Below are positions 16,695 through 23,937 of a stretch of DNA of 37,146 nucleotides, one piece after another. Under the pieces are notes generated by a model. The model worked only from the letters and a program-made list of their open reading frames with translations. It searched no databases and was not told where the DNA came from. Every line of letters begins with the position of its first letter. Position 1 is the stretch's first letter. The DNA is from a virus: positions 1 through 37,146 of IMG/VR virus record IMGVR_UViG_3300030098_005424; one strand, written 5' to 3'. The position numbers and the translations under genes were made by a program.

Positions 16695-17195
16695 TTAGGA
16701 CATTTTTTCATAATTATCGATGGCTTTTTGTACCGCCTGAACCCGACTAAAAGGACTCTCATTATAATATGTTGAACGAGCTTGTTTAAAAGCTGATATA
16801 ATTGCAATAAGCAGCGCAGTTGGATATAATCTGCGGGTTTTAACATAATGCTCTTTTCCAAATGATTTAAAATCGTAATCAATATAACCTAAATCAACTA
16901 AATCACCTTTAATTGTACTGACAGTTTGACGAGTCAATGTTGTTGCTTGACTAATCTCAGCAATGCTTAAACAATTGTCCGAATAATATGCATAAGAAAT
17001 TGACAAAAAAACTAAAAACCTTGGTCCAGTTCTATTAAAAAAATAAATACCATCAACAATTTTAGATGGATAATTATTTATATATTTAGCATATCTTGTT
17101 CTTTTATCAATTAATATTAAATCAAGCAAATGTTTAAATAGTGTTTTACCATATTGTTTGTCAAATTCTTGTCGATTAAATAAATCAATCTTCAT
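16695..17195 (-). CDS. Winged-helix (MarR-like) DNA-binding protein
   Basis: A 166-residue protein. Residues about 80-118 form a helix-turn-helix and wing: LSIAEISQATTLTRQTVSTI, then a DLVDLGYIDY wing segment. The N-terminal 75 residues contain two helices that may dimerise. A GGAGG ribosome binding site precedes the ATG, and the gene overlaps the 3' end of the recombinase, so the two are co-expressed. It is a candidate regulator of the recombinase or of the divergent promoters; the target is unknown. Confidence 0.65.
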   Translation of the reverse strand: MKIDLFNRQEFDKQYGKTLFKHLLDLILIDKRTRYAKYINNYPSKIVDGIYFFNRTGPRFLVFLSISYAYYSDNCLSIAEISQATTLTRQTVSTIKGDLVDLGYIDYDFKSFGKEHYVKTRRLYPTALLIAIISAFKQARSTYYNESPFSRVQAVQKAIDNYEKMS

Positions 17196-17976
17196 AAATA
17201 CCTCCTCGTATCATAATGTTTCTGATTGTAGTTCTTTTATCAACTTTACCTTTAATAAACCAGCGGCAATCCTCCTCTTTAACCTCTCCTTTATTAAAAG
17301 ATGTTTGTCTTAATACTGGCACTCCTCTAACTTGCAGCTCCTTAGCTATCTCTTTTAAAGTTGTAAAACCAGCCGCTTTAATCTTTTTAATCTCCTCACA
17401 GATTTTTTCAGCATCATCCTGAGCCGTCAGCTGGCGAGCTTGCACCGCTTTTTTCTGACCAATACCAGGATTCGGTGATCCTAATTTAACTCCTTGAGCT
17501 TTTCTCTCAGCTAAAGCATTTTTAGTTCTCTCAGATATTAAAGCCGCCTCATATTCAGCAACATTCGCTAAATTAACTAACATAAATCTATTGGTTGCTG
17601 GATTATGAAACATTGGAACATCGGTAGCAATAAATGGTTGTTTTGAATCTAGTATCTTAGTTAAAAAAGATACATTACGAACCAATCTATCTAATTTAGC
17701 TACAACTAATATCGCTCCGGTAGATTTACAATGAGCTAGAGCTTTCATCAGCTCAGGCCGCCTTAAATTGGCCGCCCTACCCGACTCTATCTCAACATAC
17801 TCTCCGATCCGCTCCCAGGGTCCGCCATTAAGATGCTTTTCAATAGCGGTCCTTTGAGCCTCTAAACCTAACCCGGATTTACCTTGCTCCTTGGTAGATA
17901 CTCTCAGATAAAATACATACTTACCTTTATGAGCCTCTCCAGGAACAAAATCTTTTTTCCTAAAGTTTCTGGTCAT
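17185..17976 (-). CDS. Small serine recombinase (resolvase/invertase family)
   Basis: A 263-residue protein. I start it at ATG 17976, which overlaps the upstream gene's TGA (ATGA), rather than at a TTG 15 bases earlier. The catalytic serine is S27 in YLRVSTKEQ; GLGLEAQR follows, and AKLDRLVRN carries the active-site arginine pattern. Residues about 205-260 look like the short C-terminal DNA-binding region (FTTLKEIAKELQVRGVPVLR). At this size it lacks the zinc and coiled-coil domains of large phage serine integrases. It may integrate the phage, invert a segment, or resolve dimers of an extrachromosomal prophage. Confidence 0.85.
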   Translation of the reverse strand: MTRNFRKKDFVPGEAHKGKYVFYLRVSTKEQGKSGLGLEAQRTAIEKHLNGGPWERIGEYVEIESGRAANLRRPELMKALAHCKSTGAILVVAKLDRLVRNVSFLTKILDSKQPFIATDVPMFHNPATNRFMLVNLANVAEYEAALISERTKNALAERKAQGVKLGSPNPGIGQKKAVQARQLTAQDDAEKICEEIKKIKAAGFTTLKEIAKELQVRGVPVLRQTSFNKGEVKEEDCRWFIKGKVDKRTTIRNIMIRGGIYED

Positions 17977-18125
17977 AGCTCTTGAGTCCAATAATCATAC
18001 AGTTCATCTACATCTTTATCTGATGCTTTATAAATCCATTTATAGTGATTACCAGCTATTTTTTCTTGATTAACTATAAACCTTATTCTTCCATTTTTAG
18101 TTTTATGTCTTTTAAATTTACTCAT
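17973..18125 (-). CDS. Small hypothetical protein (50 aa)
   Basis: A 50-codon frame directly upstream of, and overlapping (ATGA), the recombinase ATG. The peptide is basic at the N-terminus (MSKFKRHKTKNGRIRFIV) and acidic at the C-terminus (KDVDELYDYWTQEL). Its coupling to the recombinase supports real translation and suggests a partner role, for example as a recombination directionality factor, but no family is recognisable. Confidence 0.5.
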   Translation of the reverse strand: MSKFKRHKTKNGRIRFIVNQEKIAGNHYKWIYKASDKDVDELYDYWTQEL

Positions 18126-18410
18126 TTATTTAAGCTCCTTTACTATTGATAATAAATTGTTCTCACTCCAATCAAAACCTTTGCTTTTATAATCGTCATA
18201 ACACTCAGCACAGCTTGAATTAAGGTAATATAACTCTATTTCATCGTATTCCTCATTTTCAATAAACAACCATTTAGAATTATTATTAACCCTAACTATC
18301 TTAAACATAGTTTTATTGGTAATTTCAAAAGGTTCATAACCTCTATCACCAAACCAATCTTTTACATATTTAAGCATTGGTCCATTTGTACCTGAATATA
18401 TTATTGTCAT
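18126..18410 (-). CDS. Hypothetical protein (94 aa)
   Basis: A 94-residue acidic protein with an alpha/beta pattern and a CAEC pair near residues 68-71. It has GGAGAT upstream of ATG 18410 and ends immediately before the next small gene. It is the second gene of the leftward transcript. No family was recognised; small acidic early proteins of this kind often bind or inhibit host factors, but that is a guess. Confidence 0.55.
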   Translation of the reverse strand: MTIIYSGTNGPMLKYVKDWFGDRGYEPFEITNKTMFKIVRVNNNSKWLFIENEEYDEIELYYLNSSCAECYDDYKSKGFDWSENNLLSIVKELK

Positions 18411-18538
18411 TATTTAATCTCCTTATTTATTATTTGTTTAACTAAAACTCTTTTACCATTCTCATCTATTTCATATTCTTTTATTGAAACGATAGGGTCC
18501 GGTTTAGTGTTATAAACTGTTTTTGTTTTTGTTTTCAT
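18410..18538 (-). CDS. Small leader protein of the leftward operon (42 aa)
   Basis: A 42-codon basic peptide (MKTKTKTVYNTKPDPI and on to KQIINKEIK) with an AAAGGAAA ribosome binding site. Its TAA overlaps the next ATG (TAATG). It is the first reading frame after the divergent control region. No function is recognised. Confidence 0.45.
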   Translation of the reverse strand: MKTKTKTVYNTKPDPIVSIKEYEIDENGKRVLVKQIINKEIK

Positions 18539-18588
18539 AGTTGTTTTTTTCCTTTCTTTATTAACTATCTATTTTTTCTCCTATTATC

Positions 18589-18640
18589 ATTATGCATATT
18601 TATAGTACCTTTGCAATACCTAAATGGTACTTTTTATAAA
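18589..18640. promoter_or_regulatory. Divergent promoter pair with operator-like inverted repeat
   Basis: TTGCAA at 18611-18616 is its own reverse complement and can serve as a -35 box on both strands. Rightward it is 18 bp from TATAAA (18635-18640), just before the ribbon-helix-helix gene. Leftward it is 16 bp from CATAAT (reverse strand, 18594-18589), before the recombinase operon. AGTACC (18604-18609) and GGTACT (18626-18631) form an inverted repeat around the shared box, well placed for a repressor. The promoters are predicted by eye only. Confidence 0.5.
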
Positions 18641-18651
18641 AACAATATATT

Positions 18652-18810
18652 ATGAATAAAAAAAACCGAATAATCTCAAAGCATCTGCACCTTTCAGAGG
18701 ATGTTTGTAAATTATTAAAATTACAAAAAAATAATTTAAGACGCTCAGAAAGTTCAATTATTGATGAATTAGTTCGGAATTATCTTCAGGATGGAGGGCC
18801 AAATGGTTAA
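18652..18810 (+). CDS. Ribbon-helix-helix (CopG/Arc-like) regulator, 52 aa
   Basis: A 52-residue protein with the RHH pattern: a beta strand with alternating residues (ISKHLHLS), a helix (EDVCKLLKLQKN), then a second helix beginning RRSESSIIDELVRNYL. Such proteins dimerise and insert the strand pair into the DNA major groove. It is the first gene of the rightward operon and lies next to the inverted-repeat operator, so self-repression or control of the leftward promoter is likely. A weak ribosome binding site is possible in the A-rich leader. It overlaps the next gene by eight bases. Confidence 0.7.
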   Translation: MNKKNRIISKHLHLSEDVCKLLKLQKNNLRRSESSIIDELVRNYLQDGGPNG

Positions 18811-19159
18811 TAAACCAAAAATAAAAGGCACACAATATGAAACCGAAACTGTTAAATTAATTAATGGTCTAGGTATCGATTGTGAGCGGGTTCCTCTATC
18901 CGGAGCTTTAGGTGGTAAGTATCGAGGCGATATTCAATTCGCTGGTTTAATTGCTGAGTGTAAAAGAAGAAGAAAAGGTTTTTCATCTTTATACAAAGCA
19001 TTGCGCCAAGATAATGCTGATCTATTATTTGTAAGAGATGATAATGAAAAGACCTTGGCGGTTCTACCTTGGGAAACATTTACACTATTTCTCCAATGGT
19101 TAGATTTTAAAACTAAATATCCACATCAAAATGAGAAAGGAAAAAATGATGAATCTTAA
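18803..19159 (+). CDS. Hjc/Holliday-junction-resolvase-like nuclease
   Basis: A 118-residue protein. I choose ATG 18803, which has GGAGGG just upstream, over an in-frame ATG at 18791. The PD-(D/E)XK core is visible: E13/E15 in the first helix, the RVPLSGALGGKYRGDI loop with D43, then AECKRR with E52 and K54, followed by a helix and a DLLFVRDD strand. Phage Hjc-like proteins cut branched DNA during recombination-dependent replication or before packaging. Its place beside SSB-like and primase genes supports a replication/recombination role. Confidence 0.7.
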   Translation: MVNKPKIKGTQYETETVKLINGLGIDCERVPLSGALGGKYRGDIQFAGLIAECKRRRKGFSSLYKALRQDNADLLFVRDDNEKTLAVLPWETFTLFLQWLDFKTKYPHQNEKGKNDES

Positions 19160-19679
19160 TTTAGGAAGTGATGGAGATGTGCAATATATCTCCTGGAAAG
19201 CTCAGGAACAAACCTGGGATGTCGATGGAGAAAAATGTGAGCTAAAACAATTTTTAATAGCTCCTAATACAATAAAAACTGGTCAAGGCAAATTAGAAAA
19301 AGGCCAATCACCAATATGGAAATGGAGCGATACTCCCGGTTCAAAAGTGCAAATAGATAAAGAGAATGGCTTTAAAAACGCGTTCTTTCTAATGGTCTAT
19401 CTATCTGAAAAGCAAGGTAGTCCAGTTAGTGGCTGGAGAGAATGGATCTCAAATCAAAGAGCGAGTCGAGATGCTGTTTCAAAAGTATTTGACCAAATGG
19501 GAAAAGATTGGGCGGACTCTAAAAAAGCAGCTCTAATTGAATATGATGGTCACGAAATGATGGAATTTGGACCAGCTAAAGTAGCGGTTCCTAAGTTAAA
19601 ATTCGTTAAGTTTGTTGATGCTCCGGAAGAAATACCAGCTGAAACTGAAAGCGATGACAATAAGCCTGAGTTTGAATAA
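19146..19679 (+). CDS. Putative single-stranded-DNA-binding protein
   Basis: A 178-residue protein. I start it at ATG 19146, spaced after AGAAAGGA; an ATG at 19131 lies too far upstream of that site. The beta-rich body (VQYISWKAQEQTWDVDGE, IWKWSDTPGSKVQID) and the acidic C-terminal tail DDNKPEFE recall phage ssDNA-binding proteins whose tails contact replication partners. It sits between a junction nuclease and the primase-helicase. The OB fold cannot be confirmed by eye. Confidence 0.5.
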   Translation: MMNLNLGSDGDVQYISWKAQEQTWDVDGEKCELKQFLIAPNTIKTGQGKLEKGQSPIWKWSDTPGSKVQIDKENGFKNAFFLMVYLSEKQGSPVSGWREWISNQRASRDAVSKVFDQMGKDWADSKKAALIEYDGHEMMEFGPAKVAVPKLKFVKFVDAPEEIPAETESDDNKPEFE

Positions 19680-19682
19680 ACA

Positions 19683-21584
19683 ATGGATAAGTGGGCGGAC
19701 AGTATTAAAGCTGTTGCTACCCATTTCTGGGGTTCTCCTAGTGTAATTAAGGAGGAAGAATTGCGCTGGGGAAACCAAGGCTCTAAGGTCATAAATTTAA
19801 GTAAAGGAACATTTTATGATTTTGAATTAGAGCAAGGTGGTGGCTGTACTGATTTAATAAAACTCTATGGACCAAGTAATATTAGTGTCCAGGATTTTCT
19901 TACCGATGTCATTGGTATGAATCAGGAACAGCCACAACTTAAAGATGTTGATGATATAAAATTACCTACAAAACAAACAGTTTATGATTACCAGGATGCT
20001 CAAGGCAAAACTATATATCAGGTCATTCGATATGAACCTAAAACATTTAGACAGCGCCAGGTAATTAATGGGAAAGCAGTTTGGAACCTCCAGGGTGTAT
20101 CCCTACTCCCATTTAGATTACCAAATATATTAAAGAATCAAACAAAACCAGTATATATAGTCGAGGGCGAAAAAGATGTATTAAAGCTCGAGAATCTAGG
20201 ATTAGTAGCCAGCTGTAATAGCGGAGGATCGGGTAAATGGACTAAAGAGCATAGTGAATATCTAAAAAATAGAGATGTTATAGTCATTCCTGATAACGAT
20301 GAACCAGGTGAAAAACACAGTAGGCAAGTAATTAAATCACTTCAAGGGGTTGCCAAATCAATAAAATTATTGCAGCTGCCAAACCTTAAACCTAAAGGCG
20401 ATGTTTTTGATTGGCTCGAGGATAAAAGCATTAAAGATCTGGAAACTCTCGTAGAAAAAACAGAATTTGTATCCGATAAACCAATGACTCCAATTAAAGT
20501 TATGAGCATAACTGAGGTAATGAGTATGCCACCGGTTAAATGGTTAATTAAAAATTTCATACCTGAGAACTCAATGTCAATGATATATGGCTCACCAGGC
20601 TCAGGAAAAACCTTTATGGCACTAGATATGTCATTACACATTGCTCATAACATTAGCTGGCACGATAACGATGTTATTCCTGGAGCTGTTTTCTATATAG
20701 CTGGCGAGGGTGTTGGTGGATTAAGAAAAAGATTACAAGCCTGGCATAATAAAAAGAATATAAAACCAATAGCTCCGGTTCATATTATACCTCAGGCTGT
20801 CGGATTACTCGATGAACAAGCGATTAATGATTTAATAGAAACTATCCAGGCCTTTAAACAAGACAATATACAGCTAATAGTATTTGATACTGTTGCTAGA
20901 TGTATGGCCGGAGATGAAAACTCCGCTCAGGATATGGGATTAGCTATCCAGGCTATGGATAAAATAAGAAATACCTTTAATTGCACAGTTATGCCAATTC
21001 ACCATAGCGGTAAAGACTCAGTTAAAGGAGCTAGAGGTAGTACCGCAATGATAGGAGCTGTCGATGTTAGTTTAAAAGTACAAAGACAAGATAAATTAAT
21101 GGGTTTAATTACAGAAAAACAAAAAGATGCTGAGGCCTCAGATGTAGTATGGTTTGAATCTGAACAAGTATCACTCAATGATGATGAACTTGATCTATCA
21201 TCAGAAACTAGCCTGGTATTAAAATTATCTAATGAAAAAGCAGAAAAGATTAAAAGATTAACACCAAATCAAAAAGAATTATTAAATACATTGGAGCTGG
21301 CTCTCGAGGAATATGGAACTGAACCAGGTGGTAAAATACCTCATTTAGCGGTCAGTTATGAGAAATTTAAAGAATTAGCCTATGAAAAGATAATAACCAC
21401 CGGAAACACCCAGGATGCAAGGAGAAAAGCATTTGTTAGGACCGCAAAATCATTAATGCAAGCCGGACAAATTGATAAGCTCGGTGATTGGGTTTGGGTC
21501 GTAAGCGGACAAGTCCAAGCGGACAATGTGTCCGGGTCTAAAAACACCGGAAATCAGGGATTTACATACTATGCGGACAATTAG
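19683..21584 (+). CDS. Toprim primase / RepA-like helicase
   Basis: A 633-residue protein joining two enzymes. Residues about 155-245 are a Toprim domain: EGEKD at 161-165 and the metal-binding DND at 204-206. Residues about 280-510 are a RecA-like hexameric helicase (AAA_25/RepA type): Walker A GSPGSGKT at 303-310, FDTVA at 401-405 and HHSGKD at 440-445. The N-terminal 150 residues have no obvious CHC2 zinc finger, so de novo priming is uncertain. The C-terminal tail (510-633) may bind DNA and is encoded across several CGGACA motifs. This is the main replication enzyme; no DNA polymerase gene is present. Confidence 0.85.
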   Translation: MDKWADSIKAVATHFWGSPSVIKEEELRWGNQGSKVINLSKGTFYDFELEQGGGCTDLIKLYGPSNISVQDFLTDVIGMNQEQPQLKDVDDIKLPTKQTVYDYQDAQGKTIYQVIRYEPKTFRQRQVINGKAVWNLQGVSLLPFRLPNILKNQTKPVYIVEGEKDVLKLENLGLVASCNSGGSGKWTKEHSEYLKNRDVIVIPDNDEPGEKHSRQVIKSLQGVAKSIKLLQLPNLKPKGDVFDWLEDKSIKDLETLVEKTEFVSDKPMTPIKVMSITEVMSMPPVKWLIKNFIPENSMSMIYGSPGSGKTFMALDMSLHIAHNISWHDNDVIPGAVFYIAGEGVGGLRKRLQAWHNKKNIKPIAPVHIIPQAVGLLDEQAINDLIETIQAFKQDNIQLIVFDTVARCMAGDENSAQDMGLAIQAMDKIRNTFNCTVMPIHHSGKDSVKGARGSTAMIGAVDVSLKVQRQDKLMGLITEKQKDAEASDVVWFESEQVSLNDDELDLSSETSLVLKLSNEKAEKIKRLTPNQKELLNTLELALEEYGTEPGGKIPHLAVSYEKFKELAYEKIITTGNTQDARRKAFVRTAKSLMQAGQIDKLGDWVWVVSGQVQADNVSGSKNTGNQGFTYYADN

Positions 21585-21659
21585 ACGGACAATTTCAAGG
21601 ACCGGACAAGCCGGACACCACCCTATAGGGTGTCCGAGTGTCCGCAATGTGTCCGGACA
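21464..21659. repeat. CGGACA repeat cluster, candidate replication origin or operator
   Basis: By hand count the hexamer CGGACA or its complement TGTCCG occurs 12 times here. Forward copies start at 21464, 21506, 21520, 21574, 21586, 21603, 21612 and 21654; reverse copies start at 21529, 21631, 21639 and 21650. TGTCCGGACA (21650-21659) is a perfect palindrome, and CGGACACC/GGTGTCCG (21612-21619 and 21629-21636) form a hairpin around a CCCTATAGGG core. The cluster spans the 3' end of the helicase gene and the start of the next gene. It looks like initiator iterons. Confidence 0.65.
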
Positions 21660-21673
21660 AAAGGATTTATTGT

Positions 21674-22144
21674 ATGAATATTAAACTTGAAACGATTAAA
21701 GAATTAGATTTATTGGCGGCTAAATTAGAAAAAAAATACAGTCCGAAACAAATAACAGATTATGTCGCAACTTCTCTAGCTGAGAAATTTATTAAACAAC
21801 AAGATAAATTAAACCAGGCAATAGAGGCTGATAATGAATCGGAAATAATCAAACATAGTCAGGCAATGATTAAAGGCTGGATGAAATTAGATGAATGGGC
21901 CGACTCTCAAACACCAGGAGAAGTATGGGAAGTTGAACATCCATCCGGAAAAGTCATATCTGTTTATAAAAATGAAGTGCCTGAAGAATATAAAAAAGAC
22001 ACATTACATATCAATATAAAGGAATTAGTAAAGTTTATGCCAGCTAATATCTTAATGTTAGCAGCTGCGATTCCTAAACCTGAAATCACTAAAGTAACAT
22101 CTAAAGAATGGGATGATTTAATAGATGATGAGATACCTTTTTAA
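21674..22144 (+). CDS. Hypothetical replication-region protein with SSB-like C-terminal tip
   Basis: A 156-residue protein. I start it at ATG 21674 with AAAGGAT upstream; a GTG at 21638 would begin inside the repeat cluster. The N-terminal 80 residues are helical and charged. The C-terminus reads DDLIDDEIPF, almost the bacterial SSB tail (DDDIPF), which binds many DNA-repair enzymes and replicases. No OB fold is evident. It lies between the putative origin and the helix-turn-helix replication protein. Confidence 0.55.
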   Translation: MNIKLETIKELDLLAAKLEKKYSPKQITDYVATSLAEKFIKQQDKLNQAIEADNESEIIKHSQAMIKGWMKLDEWADSQTPGEVWEVEHPSGKVISVYKNEVPEEYKKDTLHINIKELVKFMPANILMLAAAIPKPEITKVTSKEWDDLIDDEIPF

Positions 22145-22146
22145 TT

Positions 22147-22857
22147 ATGTTTGTAAATAAAAATACCGCACCAACAATAAGACAATCTAAACCTGACACA
22201 AGAAGATATTCAGTTATGCCAGCTCGCAGTATCCAGGACGATGATTTGCATTATACCACACTTAGATTGCTAGGAGCTATTTGCTTACATACTAATAAAT
22301 ATGGCATTTGCTTTCCATCTCGAATCACTCTTGGTAGGCATATCTCAAGAACTCCAAAAACTGTATCAATACATATTCAAAAGCTCATTAAATTAGGATA
22401 CATAAGGAAATTAAATAAAAGACCATACAGAATACCTGGAGCTGAGATCAAATCAAGATATGCTACAAATCGTTATCAAGTCTTATATGATGGTCCACAA
22501 ACTATATTACCAACTAAAGAACAATTCTATGCTCCAAGGCCAAAGATAGCTGAAGAATACCCTGAGGAGAACCAACAGAATGTTATAGATAACAGTAAGG
22601 GGTTAAAGGGGGGAAAAATCGATGAACTTCAAAAAAAGAGTATCGCACAAGCATTTTGTTCAGGAATTGAAAGAGGATGCGGTCAGCCCAGAATTCCTGA
22701 TAATTATTTAAAAGAGGCCGAGATTGTTGCAGCTGCTGGTATTTCAGCTGAACAAGTCCTGGAATATACTGCTACATTGACGAATACCAGGCTCCAGGAA
22801 AATAAACCAATGCCATTAACTTTAATTGAGGTTTGCAAAGCCACCGGATTAATGTAG
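22147..22857 (+). CDS. Helix-turn-helix replication protein (putative initiator)
   Basis: A 236-residue protein. Residues about 20-100 form a winged helix: LHYTTLRLLGAICLHTN, then FPSRITLGRHISRTPKTVSIHIQKLIKLGYIRK, as in phage and plasmid replication initiators (HTH_36 type). The middle (100-165) is polar. The C-terminal part (165-236), with EIVAAAGISAEQVLEYTATL, resembles a DnaD- or loader-like helical domain, though this is uncertain. It lies just downstream of the CGGACA array, which it may bind. A run of G residues (SKGLKGGK) sits in the linker. Confidence 0.6.
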   Translation: MFVNKNTAPTIRQSKPDTRRYSVMPARSIQDDDLHYTTLRLLGAICLHTNKYGICFPSRITLGRHISRTPKTVSIHIQKLIKLGYIRKLNKRPYRIPGAEIKSRYATNRYQVLYDGPQTILPTKEQFYAPRPKIAEEYPEENQQNVIDNSKGLKGGKIDELQKKSIAQAFCSGIERGCGQPRIPDNYLKEAEIVAAAGISAEQVLEYTATLTNTRLQENKPMPLTLIEVCKATGLM

Positions 22858-22904
22858 AATTGCATTATCCAATCGGTGGAATGAATTATGAAAGGATAAA
22901 AAAG

Positions 22905-23297
22905 ATGGAAAACACACCAAAAAATAAGGATACCACCCTCCCTCCCCAGGGGTCCGCTTATATTAGGGGTACCTCACAAGAAATTTTAGGCAATAAAGCT
23001 GACGAGTTTATTGATATGGTAAACTCTCCACCGCATTATAAACAAGGTAAATTTGAAACAATTACCATAATTGAATCGTTATTATCTCCTGAGGAGTTTA
23101 TTGGTTATTTAAAAGGATCATTTATAAAATATATTTCAAGAGCTGAGCATAAAGGAAATTTAGCCGAGGATTTAAATAAGGCTGAATGGTTTTTTAATAA
23201 ATATAAACAGAAACAAATTACTCATAAATATCCTCAGGGAGAAAATCGAGAGTATGTAGAATATGAGGCTGGTGAAAAACCATCAGATGTTGAATGA
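22905..23297 (+). CDS. DUF3310-family protein
   Basis: A 130-residue protein. I start it at ATG 22905 after AAAGGAT; longer frames from TTG 22833 or ATG 22881 have poor or misplaced ribosome binding sites. The family pattern is clear: VNSPPHYKQGKFETI, then FIGYLKGSFIKYISRAEHKGN, then EDLNKAEWFFNKY. DUF3310 proteins are common in phage early regions, sometimes fused or linked to nucleotide metabolism; their function is not established. A C-rich tract encodes residues near the N-terminus. Confidence 0.75.
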   Translation: MENTPKNKDTTLPPQGSAYIRGTSQEILGNKADEFIDMVNSPPHYKQGKFETITIIESLLSPEEFIGYLKGSFIKYISRAEHKGNLAEDLNKAEWFFNKYKQKQITHKYPQGENREYVEYEAGEKPSDVE

Positions 23298-23530
23298 TTA
23301 ATGAGTTTGTAGTTTTAGCAACTTTATTATTACCTAATGGAGAAACTAGATTAGTTAAATTTAATGAAATATTTCCTGATTGTAAGATTGCTTTAATTAC
23401 AATTAAAACTGAATTCCCAAATCTTCAATGGTTCGGATGTTATACAAAGGAATTTTGGGAAGAAATTGAGGAACATAATAAGGCAATAATTGGTTCCAGG
23501 GAAATGATGAGAGAGCAATATGGTAGATAA
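23294..23530 (+). CDS. Small hypothetical protein (78 aa)
   Basis: A 78-residue protein whose ATG overlaps the DUF3310 stop (ATGA). The first 30 residues form beta strands (FVVLATLLLPNGETRLVKF), followed by a mixed helical end rich in Glu. There is no signal peptide or known motif. It is part of the packed early operon. Confidence 0.55.
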   Translation: MINEFVVLATLLLPNGETRLVKFNEIFPDCKIALITIKTEFPNLQWFGCYTKEFWEEIEEHNKAIIGSREMMREQYGR

Positions 23531-23699
23531 GAAAAAAAGTGGTTATAAATTTATGTCAGAAAATTTTGTGTATGGAGGGTATGCACCAAATTTATACAAA
23601 CACGATTGGAAAACTCCAGCCTACAATGTTGAGCCTACTGAAAATTATAATTATAACTGGCAATTAACTCCAACTTGGGATGATAATAATGATAAGTAA
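23520..23699 (+). CDS. Small hypothetical protein (59 aa)
   Basis: A 59-codon frame overlapping its neighbours at both ends (start 23520 inside the previous gene; end overlapping the next start). It is rich in Tyr, Asn and Trp, with a repetitive C-terminal part (ENYNYNWQLTPTWDDN). Similar aromatic small proteins occur among phage unknowns. No function is recognised. Confidence 0.45.
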   Translation: MVDKKKSGYKFMSENFVYGGYAPNLYKHDWKTPAYNVEPTENYNYNWQLTPTWDDNNDK

Positions 23700-23928
23700 A
23701 GCATTTTTTTTAGTTATGTTTACTTTGAATCCTGACCATAGTTTTACACCGCATCATATAGGTAGATTACCTAATTGTAGTTTTGCTCAAGTTATTATTA
23801 ATCAGATAGTAGAAAGTAAAAGAATAAGTCGCTCAGAATTTGGTGGTTATTTATGTATGTCATCAAAGAATTATTATGATTCAGAAACACCTATTCCTAA
23901 AGTTAGACCAATGCAGAAATTAAAATAA
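23689..23928 (+). CDS. Small hypothetical protein, possible signal or membrane peptide
   Basis: A protein of 79 residues from ATG 23689, or 82 from ATG 23680. The N-terminus is hydrophobic (MISKAFFLVMFTLNP) and could be a signal sequence. The mature part has three Cys residues and several His. It may be exported, but the hydrophobic stretch is short. No family was recognised. Confidence 0.45.
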   Translation: MISKAFFLVMFTLNPDHSFTPHHIGRLPNCSFAQVIINQIVESKRISRSEFGGYLCMSSKNYYDSETPIPKVRPMQKLK

Positions 23929-23937
23929 TGAAAGAAA

